A stretch of 64,000 nt of DNA, taken from positions 62,001 to 126,000 of the forward strand of contig NZ_CANMQS010000007.1 in the NCBI RefSeq assembly GCF_947500075.1, written 5' to 3'. The notes beneath the pieces were generated by a model, which saw only the letters and a program-made list of their open reading frames with translations, searched no databases and was not told where the DNA came from. The translations under genes were made by a program, and so were the position numbers. Within the stretch, counting starts at the first letter, position 1; each line of letters begins with the position of its first letter. The stretch comes from an uncultured Sulfitobacter sp. (GTDB lineage Bacteria; Pseudomonadota; Alphaproteobacteria; Rhodobacterales; Rhodobacteraceae). This document shows, piece by piece, positions 25,856-35,233 of this stretch.

Positions 25856-27225
25856 CCCAGCACCGCCTTTACCGCCCGCGTCACGGCTGCGACGATCAGA
25901 TCTGCCTCCTGACCTGACAGGCAGAACGGCGGTGCAAACCCCAGGATGTCCCCCTGCGGCATCGCCCGCGCGATGATCTGATCCTGTTCCAGCAGTGTCG
26001 CCGCTATCTGAGGCCCGATCTTGGCGGCAGGGTCGTAAAAGACCCGATCGGATTTGTCCTGAACGAACTCAACCGCACAGAGCATCCCTGCGCCCCGTAC
26101 ATCCCCCACATGCGGATGATCAGCGAGGGCGGCACGCATCTTCGCGTTAAGCCCCGCGCCAACGGTGCCAGCGTTATCGACCAGACCAAGCGTGTCGATC
26201 AGGTTGAGGTTGGCCACCCCCGCCGCTGCGCCAATCGGATGGGCGGAGTAGGTCCACCCGTGCCCAATGGGCCCATTTTCATCGGTGCCTTGTTCCAGCA
26301 CCTGCCACATCTTCTTGGATACGATAGACCCGGACAGCGGCGCATAGGCAGATGTCAGCCCTTTGGCGATGGTGATCAGGTCGGGCGTCATACCGTAGTG
26401 GTCTGATCCGAACATCGACCCAAGACGGCCAAACCCGGTCACCACTTCATCGGCAATCAACAGGATGTCATATTTGTCCAGAACGGCCTGAATGGCAGGC
26501 CAATAGCCGTCGGGTGGCGGCACGATCCCGCCGGTGCCCAGCACAGGCTCGCCAATGAAGGCCGCAATCGTATCTGCACCCTCCCGCGCGATCATCGCCT
26601 CCAGCTCCGCCACACAATGGGCGGTGAATTCAGCCTCGGATTGGTCCAGATCGGCGCGGCGGAAGTAGTCGGGCGCAACCGTGTGATGAACCTGCGCCAG
26701 CGGCAAATCAAATTTGCGGTGAAACAGCTCAAGCCCCGTAAGGGAACCTGTCATCAAGCCGGACCCGTGATACCCCCGCCGCCGCGAGATGATCTTTTTC
26801 TTCTCTGGCCGCCCAAGGATGTTGTTGTAGTACCAAAGCAATTTGATGTTGGTTTCATTCGCGTCTGACCCGGACAGGCCGAAGTACACCTTCGACATAT
26901 GCTCAGGCGCGCGGTCCAGCACCATCTTTGCCAGCGTGATGGAGGCTTCGGTACCGTGCCCCACGTAGGAATGATAATACGCCAGCTCACGCGCCTGATC
27001 TGCGATGGCGTCAGCAATCTCCGTCCGGCCATAGCCCACGTTGACGCAATAAAGCCCGGCAAAGGCATCCAGCATCCTGTTGCCGTCGCGGTCCTGAATG
27101 TGGCAGCCTGACCCGCCCGTAATGACGCGCTGCGTCACGTTTCCACGGGCAAATTCGGCCAGATGTGTGGAGGGGTGAAAGAAATTCTCCCGATCCCATT
27201 CCTCAAGTTTGTCATTGTGCCGCAT
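25852..27225 (-). CDS. class III aminotransferase, DoeD-like candidate
   Basis: This 457-residue PLP enzyme has the class III signatures SGSDANETNIKLLWYY (about residues 119-134), IADEVVTGFGRLGSMFG and the PLP-lysine segment TIAKGLTSAYAPLSG. ATG 27225 has AGGAGG six bases upstream; the long upstream extension is rejected. Its stop overlaps the DoeA-like start by four bases. In ectoine breakdown the diaminobutyrate formed by deacetylation is transaminated to aspartate semialdehyde by DoeD, and this enzyme fits that role by position. Sequence alone also allows beta-alanine, taurine or putrescine as amino donor. Confidence 0.82.
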   Translation of the reverse strand: MRHNDKLEEWDRENFFHPSTHLAEFARGNVTQRVITGGSGCHIQDRDGNRMLDAFAGLYCVNVGYGRTEIADAIADQARELAYYHSYVGHGTEASITLAKMVLDRAPEHMSKVYFGLSGSDANETNIKLLWYYNNILGRPEKKKIISRRRGYHGSGLMTGSLTGLELFHRKFDLPLAQVHHTVAPDYFRRADLDQSEAEFTAHCVAELEAMIAREGADTIAAFIGEPVLGTGGIVPPPDGYWPAIQAVLDKYDILLIADEVVTGFGRLGSMFGSDHYGMTPDLITIAKGLTSAYAPLSGSIVSKKMWQVLEQGTDENGPIGHGWTYSAHPIGAAAGVANLNLIDTLGLVDNAGTVGAGLNAKMRAALADHPHVGDVRGAGMLCAVEFVQDKSDRVFYDPAAKIGPQIAATLLEQDQIIARAMPQGDILGFAPPFCLSGQEADLIVAAVTRAVKAVLG

Positions 27226-27278
27226 TGGCTGCCTCCTGCTCTGCTCCCATCGGACCAGCGTTTCATGAAAGGAGCCAT

Positions 27279-27371
27279 ATGCGCGCAAACAAGGCCTATC
27301 TCGACCAGGTTCAGGGCGGGAAGCTCCGCTCACCCAAGCAGCTGCGCACAATGCCTTTATTGCCAAGGTGA
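27279..27371 (+). CDS. short ORF with a good ribosome binding site
   Basis: An ATG at 27279 preceded by AAAGGAG (27268-27274) opens a 30-codon frame ending TGA at 27371. The peptide is basic and polar and resembles no family known to me. It runs opposite to the ectoine operon, in the only sizeable gap between that operon and the giant signalling gene. It could be a regulatory leader, a remnant or chance. Confidence 0.2.
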   Translation: MRANKAYLDQVQGGKLRSPKQLRTMPLLPR

Positions 27372-27447
27372 CTTGAGCCTAGGAGATGTTTGCAATCTTG
27401 AGAAGGTGGAAAAACCTGCCCACCGACGCCGCTGGACCGAAACACCC

Positions 27448-30400
27448 CTACTTTCGCGTCAGCGTGTCTGATCCTGTCCAGGTCAGGCTGGCGCCGCTCA
27501 ATTCCAACTGTCCAGCCCGCGCGCCCATCCATTCCGCAGCCAGATCGCGCGGGTGCGCTTCTGACAGTTGGTCAAAGACCTTTGCGGCTTCGGCAAAGTT
27601 CGCATTGAGGAACAGATCACCGGCACCTTCAAACTGCTTGCGGGTGTCCTGTTTCATGCGGATGTCGGAAACGATATCACCGGCAAAAATCTCATAGACA
27701 TCCACCGCGTTTGATTTACCGGCCATGCGCACCCGCGTCAGCCTGCGGCATTCATTTCTGAGACTTTCGGGGAGTTGATCAATCACTGCCTCTGATGCCG
27801 CGATGGATACGCCACATTGCGCGGTAAGGGATTCCAGCCGTGCCGCAGCATTGACCGTGTCAGAAACCACATTGCCGTTCAGCCGGTATTTGTCGCCCAG
27901 AATGCCCATGATCAGATCACCGGTGTGCAGCCCCACGCCGGTGCCGATAGGGGGCAGGTTAACCGCCGCGCGATCCACATTCATCCGTCGCAATTCGCGC
28001 TGCATTTCCACGGCGGTTTTGGCGGCGTCGCTGGGGTGGCCTGGGAAAAGTGCCATCATGCCGTCGCCCAGGAACTGCGCCACGACGCCGTTGTTTTCCT
28101 GTACGATCGGGCCGATCCGGCGGAAGTATTCGTTCAGGAATTCAAAGGTTTCCTGCGGGGTCAACTGTTCGGCAATGGTGGTAAAGCCACGAATGTCCGC
28201 GAACATCACCGTCATCTGCCGCGAGATGTTGTCCCCCAGATCTATGTCCAGAATGCTCTCCCGATTAAGGAAATCGAGGAACTCCACAGGGACAAATCGC
28301 TTGTAGGCATTTGATACCCGCGTCAGCGACAGATGCGCGTGCATCCGCGCTGAAAGCTCATCACGAGAGAACGGTTTCGCAAGGTAATCCGTCGCCCCTG
28401 CCGCAAACCCGGCGCGCAGGTCTTCAAGCCGGTTCTTGGCCGTCAGCATGATGATTGGCAAACGAGATGCAGAATGGGTTTCGCGCAGCCGCACGCTGAC
28501 ATCATATCCGGACATGCGCGGCATCATGACGTCCAGCAGCACGATATCAGGTTCAAAACCGTCCGCCACCGCTTTGAGCGCGGCTTCGCCATCGCTGGCA
28601 GATTGGGTCGTAAACCCTTCCAAACTCATGAAGTTTTCCAGGACCTGTAGATTGACGGGATCGTCATCCACCAACAGGGCCTTGCCGCCGCGCGTGCCCG
28701 CTTCGCTCTGTACAGGTTGCAGCACGACGTCACGGGCAATTGGTGTGACGCTCGCCCCCTCCGGCGCTGCCGAAACGACAGAGACAGCCATGCTTGCCTC
28801 AGATGGCTTCTGGCTGGTGGCCTCCAGGTCAAAGGTGAACCGCGCGCCCTTGCCGGGTGTGCCGGTCTCCACAAGGGTTCCGCCATGCAGTTCCACCAGA
28901 CGCCGAGAGATTGTAAGCCCCAGGCCAAGCCCACCCTGATCGCGGCGTGTCGATGCGTCGATCTGCTCGAACCCGCGGAAAATGAGTTCCTTGTTGTCTG
29001 CTGAAATGCCGGGCCCATCATCAGAGACGATAATGCGCACCCTGCCCTCGCCCGCTTCGCAGTCGATATTGATGCGGCCACCCGGAGCGAACTTGACGGC
29101 GTTGTCGACGAGGTTGATCAGGATCTGCTGTAGACGATCCTCATCCGCCAGAACGTTTGGCGCGTCCCGCGACACGTTGTTTTCCATCTTCACGCCTGCC
29201 TGACGCGCATGGGCCTGCATCAGGGTAAAGACCACATCAATCGTTGTGCGCAGATCCAGTGGCACGGCAGAAATCTCGATCTGGCCGTCTTTCAGTTGGG
29301 AGAAATCCAGAATGTCGTTCACAAGGTTGGTCAGTCGGCGCCCGGACGACACGATCAGATCAAGCGTGCCCTGCGCCTCAGCCGAGAGCGGACCGTTCGC
29401 GCCACCGATCATGCCATCTGCCAAGCCGATGATGCCATTCAGAGGGGTGCGCAGTTCATGGCTGGTGTTGGCGAGGAATTCATCCTTAAGCTGGTTCACC
29501 CGTGCCAATTCACTGGAGGCACGTTTCTCAAGCTCCAACGCCTCTTTCTGGCGCTCATAGAGCAACGCGTTGTCGATGGAGATCGCGGCAAGGGTCATGA
29601 TCGTCGTCAGAATTTCCTGACGGGCAGGTGTGAACACCCCCTCGGCCAGGGTGTTTTCCAGATGCAGGACACCCTGCACTTCACCTGTGCCCATGATTGG
29701 CATTGTGAAGATCGACTTCGGAGATGTGCGCGCCACATAGCGGTCACGGTCCAGCCCCGGTGCTGCGATCGCATCGCTGAGGATGAGGGACGACTTGAGC
29801 GCCACCACCTTTGAGACGATGTCCTTGGGGTAGTTGCTGTCTGACAGGTCACGCAGGGGCTGGTTGGGTTTGACCAGGCTGACCCTGACATCCCCCCGGC
29901 TGGTGTCGGCAGTCGCTGCCAGCACATATTCATCGTCCCGCCGCAGGAATAACTGTCCGGTGTTCGCCCCGGCGTTTTCTATCGCGATGGCCAGAAGACG
30001 TTTGAGAAGCGTATCAATGTCGGTGATCTCAAGGATTGCCTGACTGGTTTTGACAATGGTCGACAGATCCATCTCGGCTGGTTTATCAACCACTCCGGCC
30101 TGCACCCCGGCTTCTTGCACTTCGGGGTGTTCACGGACCAGCAGGTCAGACTTGGATGTCGCACCCCATGTGTCATATGCGCGCCGGGCGCGCCGAAGCC
30201 AGTTGATCTGGAGGTCCTTATCGGCCATGGCCTCAGCGGTGCGTGCCGCGCATTCGCTCCCGATCCCGGCATAAGACCAGATGCCGTGATCCTCGGCATT
30301 CTGCACTGCGTCGCTGAACTGGACGAGCGCGGCTTCCAACTCTCCCTTCATCCGCAACTCCTCTCCCAAGAGGAGCTGGTACTGGAAGCTGTGATTGGTT

Positions 30401-33400
30401 GGGAATTTCTTCTTCAGGCGCAGCAGGGCTTTGAGGTGCTTGCGGAGCCGGGCGTTGCGCTGGCGGTCCGACAGGTTCAGCGCATCTTTGGATGGCCGTG
30501 TGATGCAAAGCCCAGACAACAGATGGTAATCGACAAATTCCGGACCCAGTGTGGTGAACCCTTCTTCAGCCAGCAGCTTGCCATAGAGGTCACGCACCAC
30601 CTTCCAGTCGCCGTAGATGTGGGTCAGCAGCATTTCGGTGGTCAGGAAACTGCCCACGGCGGCTTCACCCGCCATCTGTTCTTCCAGAACCCGATCCGGC
30701 CGGGACCAAAGCGTGTCATCCGCCCCTCCCGTCAGCCGCTCTATCGCACGCCGATAGACGGCGGTGATGTCATTGAGGACTTCGTGCTTGAGACGTTTCT
30801 GATAGCGGTCAAAATCGTTCAGTTCAGCCGTCAGCGCGGACAGCGGTTTGCAGCCGACCCACGTGTACTTCAAGAGCCCATAGTAGAAGTACCCGACATA
30901 CTCCAGATCAACAGCCTTCCAGCTGTGCGTGATCCCTTCGGACAACAAATCGTGCAATGCGTCGTAGTCGCGGAAATGCCATGCCACTACGACACAGTAG
31001 GTATAGAACAGCCGCCCCCGGACCTGAGGGCTGATGTCGCGGCTTTCCAGCAAGGGGAACAGATTGGTCCCGATGCGATAGGCGCGGTCAACCGCCTTGA
31101 AGGCGATATACATCACAACTGCATAGTTCTGGATTGAGAATATCCCGGCGCTGGTCAACCCATCGCGCAACGTGATCCGGAACATCCTGAGCGAGATCAG
31201 AACAAAGAGATCCTTGTTGGTCAGGAAGGCCGGTGTCGATACGATCATCAACATTTCCATCAACTGCTCTGACGCTTCATTGTCCATTTCGGGCAAGGAC
31301 GAGAAATCAAAGACGTCGTGGCGGCGCAGTTCGACATGTGTCAGAGCCAGTTGCTGTCCGATTTTCGGCTGCAATGGCGGTGACAGGTTGACCCCAAGTA
31401 GTTTCAGGCCTTCGGTCCCGAATGCCAGCGCTTTTTCGTATTCGGATCGGTAGGTATGGAGCGTGACCAGAAGCTGATAGATCTGCGCCTTTTGGCGAGG
31501 GGAGGAGAGATTTTCCAGCAGATCCTCGAATATCGGACGGGCCGTCTCAAAGCCGGAAACGAAGAAAGTGACTTCCAGCATTTCACGGCGCAGCTTTGTC
31601 GTGGTCTCGGGCTCACTGTCCCAATCGACACCTCCAAACTCCGCAGTGATGGCCGTGGCGGTGGTGAGGTAGCGATGTGCAACGTCATATGCCGCCAGCG
31701 ACTTGGCGCGGGTGACAGCAGCCAGCACGGCCTGAATGACCAAACGGCCAAGTTGCGGAGCCCGTAAACACTCAGCCCCCAGATCAAATTGATCGAGTGC
31801 CGCAAACAGCCGCTCGTCGGTGTGCAGATCCTCCATGTCGTTGAGCAGAAACGAACCGATGGTGTAGTGGATTTCTTTCCGCTCTGCTTCCGGGGTCAGC
31901 CGATAGGCCGCATCGCGCACCATGTCGTGGCTGAAGCGGTAGATCTCCTTGGCGGTGCCGTCGTGTTCCAGAAAGCCTTCGTCCCGCGCCTCGTTCAACA
32001 GCGCTTCGATCTCGGCCTCACTGTGATCGCTCAGGATTTTCAGCGTGCCGGGGGTGATGGTCGTGCCGAAACAGGCTGCATAGCGAATGGTCTCAAGCGC
32101 TGTGGGGGACAACAGCTCAATACGCTCCGTCATCAGAAGGGCGATGTCAGCGTCCACAACCTGTCGGGTTGCCGCGTCCATATACCAGGTCCAGCGTCCG
32201 GTATCCTGATCAAAATGGATCGCACCTTCCTGGTACAAAGCCTGAAGGAGCCTGCGCAGGTGGAACGCATTGCCCTGCGCTTTGCCATGCAGGACCTGCG
32301 CAAGATCAGCCACGTCAGACGCGTCTTCAAGGTTCATCGCAGCCGCAACAAGCTCCAGTGTGTCAGCGCTCTTCAACGGCCTGATCTGGATCGTTTCTGC
32401 GTTCAATCCGGTGTCTTCAAAGGCCTGCACCAACCGGTCGACCTTTTCCTTCGCCCCATGGGCGTTGTCGCGATAGGCCCCCACCAACAGCAGATGAGAC
32501 AGCTGCGCCGTCCTGAAAACATCCTCCAGCAATGTAATTGACGCGCTCTCGGCCCATTGCAGGTCATCAAGAAACAGGATCACCGGGTTGGCGGCATCCG
32601 ACATGGTTTCAAAGAAGGCCTGAATGGCGATGCGGAAACGCTGGTTGCGCTCCATTGGATCGCCTTGCGCGCTCTCTGCAAGATCGCCGGTAACCAAGCG
32701 CAATTCCGGCAGGAACTCTGCAATGACGTGCAGGTTGTCGCCAAGGTTTTCGACCAGCCTTTCGCGGTAGCGCTCAAGCTCATCGCCCCCTTGGGAGACT
32801 TTCAGCATCACGAACTCGCGCAGCGCCTCCAGAATGGCCAGATAGGGAAGGCTTTGAACCTCTTCATACTTGCCCGAAATGATCAGCGGCTTCACCGTGC
32901 GATTCTGAACATCCCGCAGCTTCGCGGAGAGGGCCGACTTGCCCGTGCCACTGCGACCGGCCAACAGAATGCTCTCCACCCCGCCCGCAAAGGTACGTTC
33001 TGCCGCATTCATCAGACGCGTTACCTCGCGGTCGCGGCCAAACAGACGGTTCGGCACCCGGAACGCCGCAAGTGCATCTTGCGAGCCCAGCGCAAACGGT
33101 CGAATTTCGCCATCAACCTCAAACGCTGCCGCACATCTTTTGAGATCAGACAGCAGACCAAAGGCAGTCTGGTAGCGGCGGTCGGGCGACTTTTCCAAGA
33201 GCTTGTGAACAAGATCTGCAAGCTGTTCCGGCACATCAGCGCGACTATCGGTCAAGGGGCGCGGTGGAATGGCGAGGTGTTGGTGCACCAATTCCATCTC
33301 ATCGAACGCGCTGAAGGGGGCCGCTCCGGTCAACAGTTCATAATACACCAGGCCCAGCGCATAGAGATCCGCACGCAGGTCCGCCTTGGTTTCGATCCGC

Positions 33401-33909
33401 CCGCTTTGCTCAGGCGCGGCATAGGCAATATCCTCAAGGCTCCGTCCGGTGATGTCGGATGGGCGTCCTGCCGGGCAACTGAAACTATCGGCATGCAGCG
33501 CCAACGTCAGCGCGCCGGTGCGCGGTTCCAAGAAAACCGATGCAGGCTTGATGTGGCCATGCGGAATACGCCGGTTGTGCAGTGCCTTCACCGCCTTGGC
33601 CAATTGCGTCGCGATATCAAGGAAATGCCCAAGCCGCAGACCACCCCTTGAAATCGCGCGGGAAAGGTCATCGCCGGGTGGACGCTTCATCACCACCTTT
33701 GCAGCCGCGCCGTCGTTCACAAAATCCAGCACGTGGGGCAGACCCTGACCCGCAAGCTCTTGCAGCGTGGCCAGACGGGCTGTGCTGAGGTTTGCCTGCT
33801 GCTTGGAAAGCGGTGCCGCGCTCCATATCAGCGACACCTCTCCTGCATTGCCACCTTCGACAGTCAACAGGCCGTGTTTGGCTGCAGCGTTCTTGTTTTC
33901 ACGGATCAA
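27448..33909 (-). CDS. giant pseudokinase-AAA-GAF-histidine kinase-receiver-cyclase protein
   Basis: This 2153-residue cytosolic signalling protein has a recognisable order of parts. Residues 1-265 form a Ser/Thr-kinase-like fold, but the catalytic loop reads HGHIKPAS (117-124) instead of HRDLKPEN and no DFG is seen, so it is probably a pseudokinase. Residues 285-650 form an AAA/STAND-type ATPase with Walker A GRSGTGKS (318-325) and Walker B ILFLDDLQW. Residues 660-1250 are helical repeats. A GAF domain covers about 1290-1450. The histidine kinase has His1484 (SHELRTP), an N-box DNAVKF and G boxes DDGPGIS and GGLGLGL. The receiver spans about 1743-1862 with Asp1793 and Lys1845. The class III cyclase spans about 1895-2075 with metal Asp1905 and Asp1949. 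Translation seems to start at TTG 33909. It is the last gene of a four-gene operon. Confidence 0.92.
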   Translation of the reverse strand: MIRENKNAAAKHGLLTVEGGNAGEVSLIWSAAPLSKQQANLSTARLATLQELAGQGLPHVLDFVNDGAAAKVVMKRPPGDDLSRAISRGGLRLGHFLDIATQLAKAVKALHNRRIPHGHIKPASVFLEPRTGALTLALHADSFSCPAGRPSDITGRSLEDIAYAAPEQSGRIETKADLRADLYALGLVYYELLTGAAPFSAFDEMELVHQHLAIPPRPLTDSRADVPEQLADLVHKLLEKSPDRRYQTAFGLLSDLKRCAAAFEVDGEIRPFALGSQDALAAFRVPNRLFGRDREVTRLMNAAERTFAGGVESILLAGRSGTGKSALSAKLRDVQNRTVKPLIISGKYEEVQSLPYLAILEALREFVMLKVSQGGDELERYRERLVENLGDNLHVIAEFLPELRLVTGDLAESAQGDPMERNQRFRIAIQAFFETMSDAANPVILFLDDLQWAESASITLLEDVFRTAQLSHLLLVGAYRDNAHGAKEKVDRLVQAFEDTGLNAETIQIRPLKSADTLELVAAAMNLEDASDVADLAQVLHGKAQGNAFHLRRLLQALYQEGAIHFDQDTGRWTWYMDAATRQVVDADIALLMTERIELLSPTALETIRYAACFGTTITPGTLKILSDHSEAEIEALLNEARDEGFLEHDGTAKEIYRFSHDMVRDAAYRLTPEAERKEIHYTIGSFLLNDMEDLHTDERLFAALDQFDLGAECLRAPQLGRLVIQAVLAAVTRAKSLAAYDVAHRYLTTATAITAEFGGVDWDSEPETTTKLRREMLEVTFFVSGFETARPIFEDLLENLSSPRQKAQIYQLLVTLHTYRSEYEKALAFGTEGLKLLGVNLSPPLQPKIGQQLALTHVELRRHDVFDFSSLPEMDNEASEQLMEMLMIVSTPAFLTNKDLFVLISLRMFRITLRDGLTSAGIFSIQNYAVVMYIAFKAVDRAYRIGTNLFPLLESRDISPQVRGRLFYTYCVVVAWHFRDYDALHDLLSEGITHSWKAVDLEYVGYFYYGLLKYTWVGCKPLSALTAELNDFDRYQKRLKHEVLNDITAVYRRAIERLTGGADDTLWSRPDRVLEEQMAGEAAVGSFLTTEMLLTHIYGDWKVVRDLYGKLLAEEGFTTLGPEFVDYHLLSGLCITRPSKDALNLSDRQRNARLRKHLKALLRLKKKFPTNHSFQYQLLLGEELRMKGELEAALVQFSDAVQNAEDHGIWSYAGIGSECAARTAEAMADKDLQINWLRRARRAYDTWGATSKSDLLVREHPEVQEAGVQAGVVDKPAEMDLSTIVKTSQAILEITDIDTLLKRLLAIAIENAGANTGQLFLRRDDEYVLAATADTSRGDVRVSLVKPNQPLRDLSDSNYPKDIVSKVVALKSSLILSDAIAAPGLDRDRYVARTSPKSIFTMPIMGTGEVQGVLHLENTLAEGVFTPARQEILTTIMTLAAISIDNALLYERQKEALELEKRASSELARVNQLKDEFLANTSHELRTPLNGIIGLADGMIGGANGPLSAEAQGTLDLIVSSGRRLTNLVNDILDFSQLKDGQIEISAVPLDLRTTIDVVFTLMQAHARQAGVKMENNVSRDAPNVLADEDRLQQILINLVDNAVKFAPGGRINIDCEAGEGRVRIIVSDDGPGISADNKELIFRGFEQIDASTRRDQGGLGLGLTISRRLVELHGGTLVETGTPGKGARFTFDLEATSQKPSEASMAVSVVSAAPEGASVTPIARDVVLQPVQSEAGTRGGKALLVDDDPVNLQVLENFMSLEGFTTQSASDGEAALKAVADGFEPDIVLLDVMMPRMSGYDVSVRLRETHSASRLPIIMLTAKNRLEDLRAGFAAGATDYLAKPFSRDELSARMHAHLSLTRVSNAYKRFVPVEFLDFLNRESILDIDLGDNISRQMTVMFADIRGFTTIAEQLTPQETFEFLNEYFRRIGPIVQENNGVVAQFLGDGMMALFPGHPSDAAKTAVEMQRELRRMNVDRAAVNLPPIGTGVGLHTGDLIMGILGDKYRLNGNVVSDTVNAAARLESLTAQCGVSIAASEAVIDQLPESLRNECRRLTRVRMAGKSNAVDVYEIFAGDIVSDIRMKQDTRKQFEGAGDLFLNANFAEAAKVFDQLSEAHPRDLAAEWMGARAGQLELSGASLTWTGSDTLTRK

Positions 33910-33938
33910 GTATCACACCCCGGGTCTTTGAACGCAGT

Positions 33939-34919
33939 CTAGACAGAAATCTGCTGGAAGTCAGGCAAGTTAAGCAGACTGAAATAGGCCTTGGCTTCAA
34001 GAACCTGTGTCGCTGGCTGCGCCGAGAGTTTGAGGTGGTTCAACCCGAAGTCCAGACGGTGCGGCATGCCCTGCTCAGCCGAGGTGAACAACGTGCGGCG
34101 CGGCATCATCTTCACCAGTGCAGCAGCAGTTTCGGGAACGCCCAGCCCTTCGCGGAGCAACGCACCGGCAACCAGATCCGGCTTTGCCAGATCAGAATAC
34201 AGAAGTTCGATGCCCAATGTCGGGGCGAGGCCCTCACCAACGTCCAGATCGATGCGGCACGTGCCCTGCGGAGCGATCTGGTGCGCGATCCTTTGCAGAT
34301 CGGCTGCAAGACTCATGTCACCGGGCCAGTCGAGCGTTTGAAGAAACGTGGTGATGGTGTCGCTCTTTACGCCATCCAAGACCAGCCGCAGGCTGCGTGC
34401 GCCCCGCCCCGCCATGATCCCGGCTTGCTTTAACCGGACCGACACCGGCACCTGAAGCGCCAGTTGGCGCAGGGTCTCCCCGATCGGAAGCACAAAGACC
34501 TCAGCCAAGGCCGCCCCCAATGCGAATCCACGCTGATCTGCATCTGATTGAGGGCCGTGGGAGACAAAGAAGCACGGGGCAGCGGGACGATCATCAGCAA
34601 AGTCAAACTCCAGCCAGACCAGACCAGCATCGCCCAGCGTGGATTGTGTTGCTGTCAGAAGGGCTTCGGCCTGGATCCAGAACGGATCACCACCGATGCC
34701 ATGCTGGAAGACCTCGAAACCACCGTCGCCCCGGCTGAGCACCATGGAGTAATCACAAGCACCACCGGGCTCTGCCAGACGGCACTCAATGATGTGACCC
34801 GATGCGGCATCCGGCAGCGTTGCCGCAAAGCGGCTCATCGCCTCTTGCGTGCCCTTGGACACCAAAGCGGGATCAGCCCTCTCAAGGGCCATCGTGAGAT
34901 AGGATTGCGGGCAGATCAT
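33939..34919 (-). CDS. unrecognised 326-residue protein
   Basis: The function is not recognised. The protein is soluble, with no signal peptide or membrane segment, fairly acidic, and looks like two alpha/beta parts (about 30-165 and 175-315). It includes a motif CFFVSHGPQSDADQRG near residues 116-131 and PRRTLFTSAEQGMPHRLDFG near 275-294. The ATG at 34919 follows a weak AGG site. It sits 29 bp after the small peptide gene and 29 bp before the giant signalling gene, so it probably works with one of them. A role as sensor partner or peptide-handling factor would be speculation. Confidence 0.75.
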   Translation of the reverse strand: MICPQSYLTMALERADPALVSKGTQEAMSRFAATLPDAASGHIIECRLAEPGGACDYSMVLSRGDGGFEVFQHGIGGDPFWIQAEALLTATQSTLGDAGLVWLEFDFADDRPAAPCFFVSHGPQSDADQRGFALGAALAEVFVLPIGETLRQLALQVPVSVRLKQAGIMAGRGARSLRLVLDGVKSDTITTFLQTLDWPGDMSLAADLQRIAHQIAPQGTCRIDLDVGEGLAPTLGIELLYSDLAKPDLVAGALLREGLGVPETAAALVKMMPRRTLFTSAEQGMPHRLDFGLNHLKLSAQPATQVLEAKAYFSLLNLPDFQQISV

Positions 34920-34948
34920 CGTTGCGCAACCTGCCCGTCGTCAGCAGC

Positions 34949-35188
34949 TTACCAGAGGTAGGTACAAACGTTCTTTCCAACAAACGCGTTGATTTCAGCG
35001 GTCGGCTTGATCGTGATCTCATACGCCATTTCAGTGGGAATACCCAGATTGTCCTCAAGGAACTTCTGGGCCTGCGGCTGACTCTGGCCGTAGACCTTCA
35101 TGAAATCCTGGCGCATGCCGTCATCTTCAAACAACTTCGCAACAGCCATAGTTGTGTAATACTCGGGGGTGTTTTTCTCAGCAGGCAA
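34949..35188 (-). CDS. 79-residue peptide resembling a nitrile-hydratase-type leader (NHLP-like)
   Basis: The peptide starts at TTG 35188, which has AAAGGAA seven bases upstream. The central part (KLFEDDGMRQDFM ... FLEDNLGIPTEMAYEITI) has the pattern of NHLP leaders: an acidic helix with a D-x-x-R-x-x-F element, an LGI turn, then a beta strand with alternating hydrophobic residues. The short tail ends NVCTYLW, with Cys, Tyr and Trp. NHLP leaders precede ribosomally made modified peptides, but no modifying enzyme is seen here. It may instead be a small regulatory or structural protein. It is the second gene of the cytochrome/peptide/giant-kinase operon. Confidence 0.65.
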   Translation of the reverse strand: MPAEKNTPEYYTTMAVAKLFEDDGMRQDFMKVYGQSQPQAQKFLEDNLGIPTEMAYEITIKPTAEINAFVGKNVCTYLW

Positions 35189-35233
35189 TTCAAATTCCTT
35201 TCTTGCTTTTGAATGCGTGGGCCCAACGTGCGT

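Noticed and set aside
32557-33651. Plus-strand 364-codon frame opposite the giant gene
   Set aside because: Antisense to the kinase/ATPase part, with low-complexity composition; no ribosome binding site.
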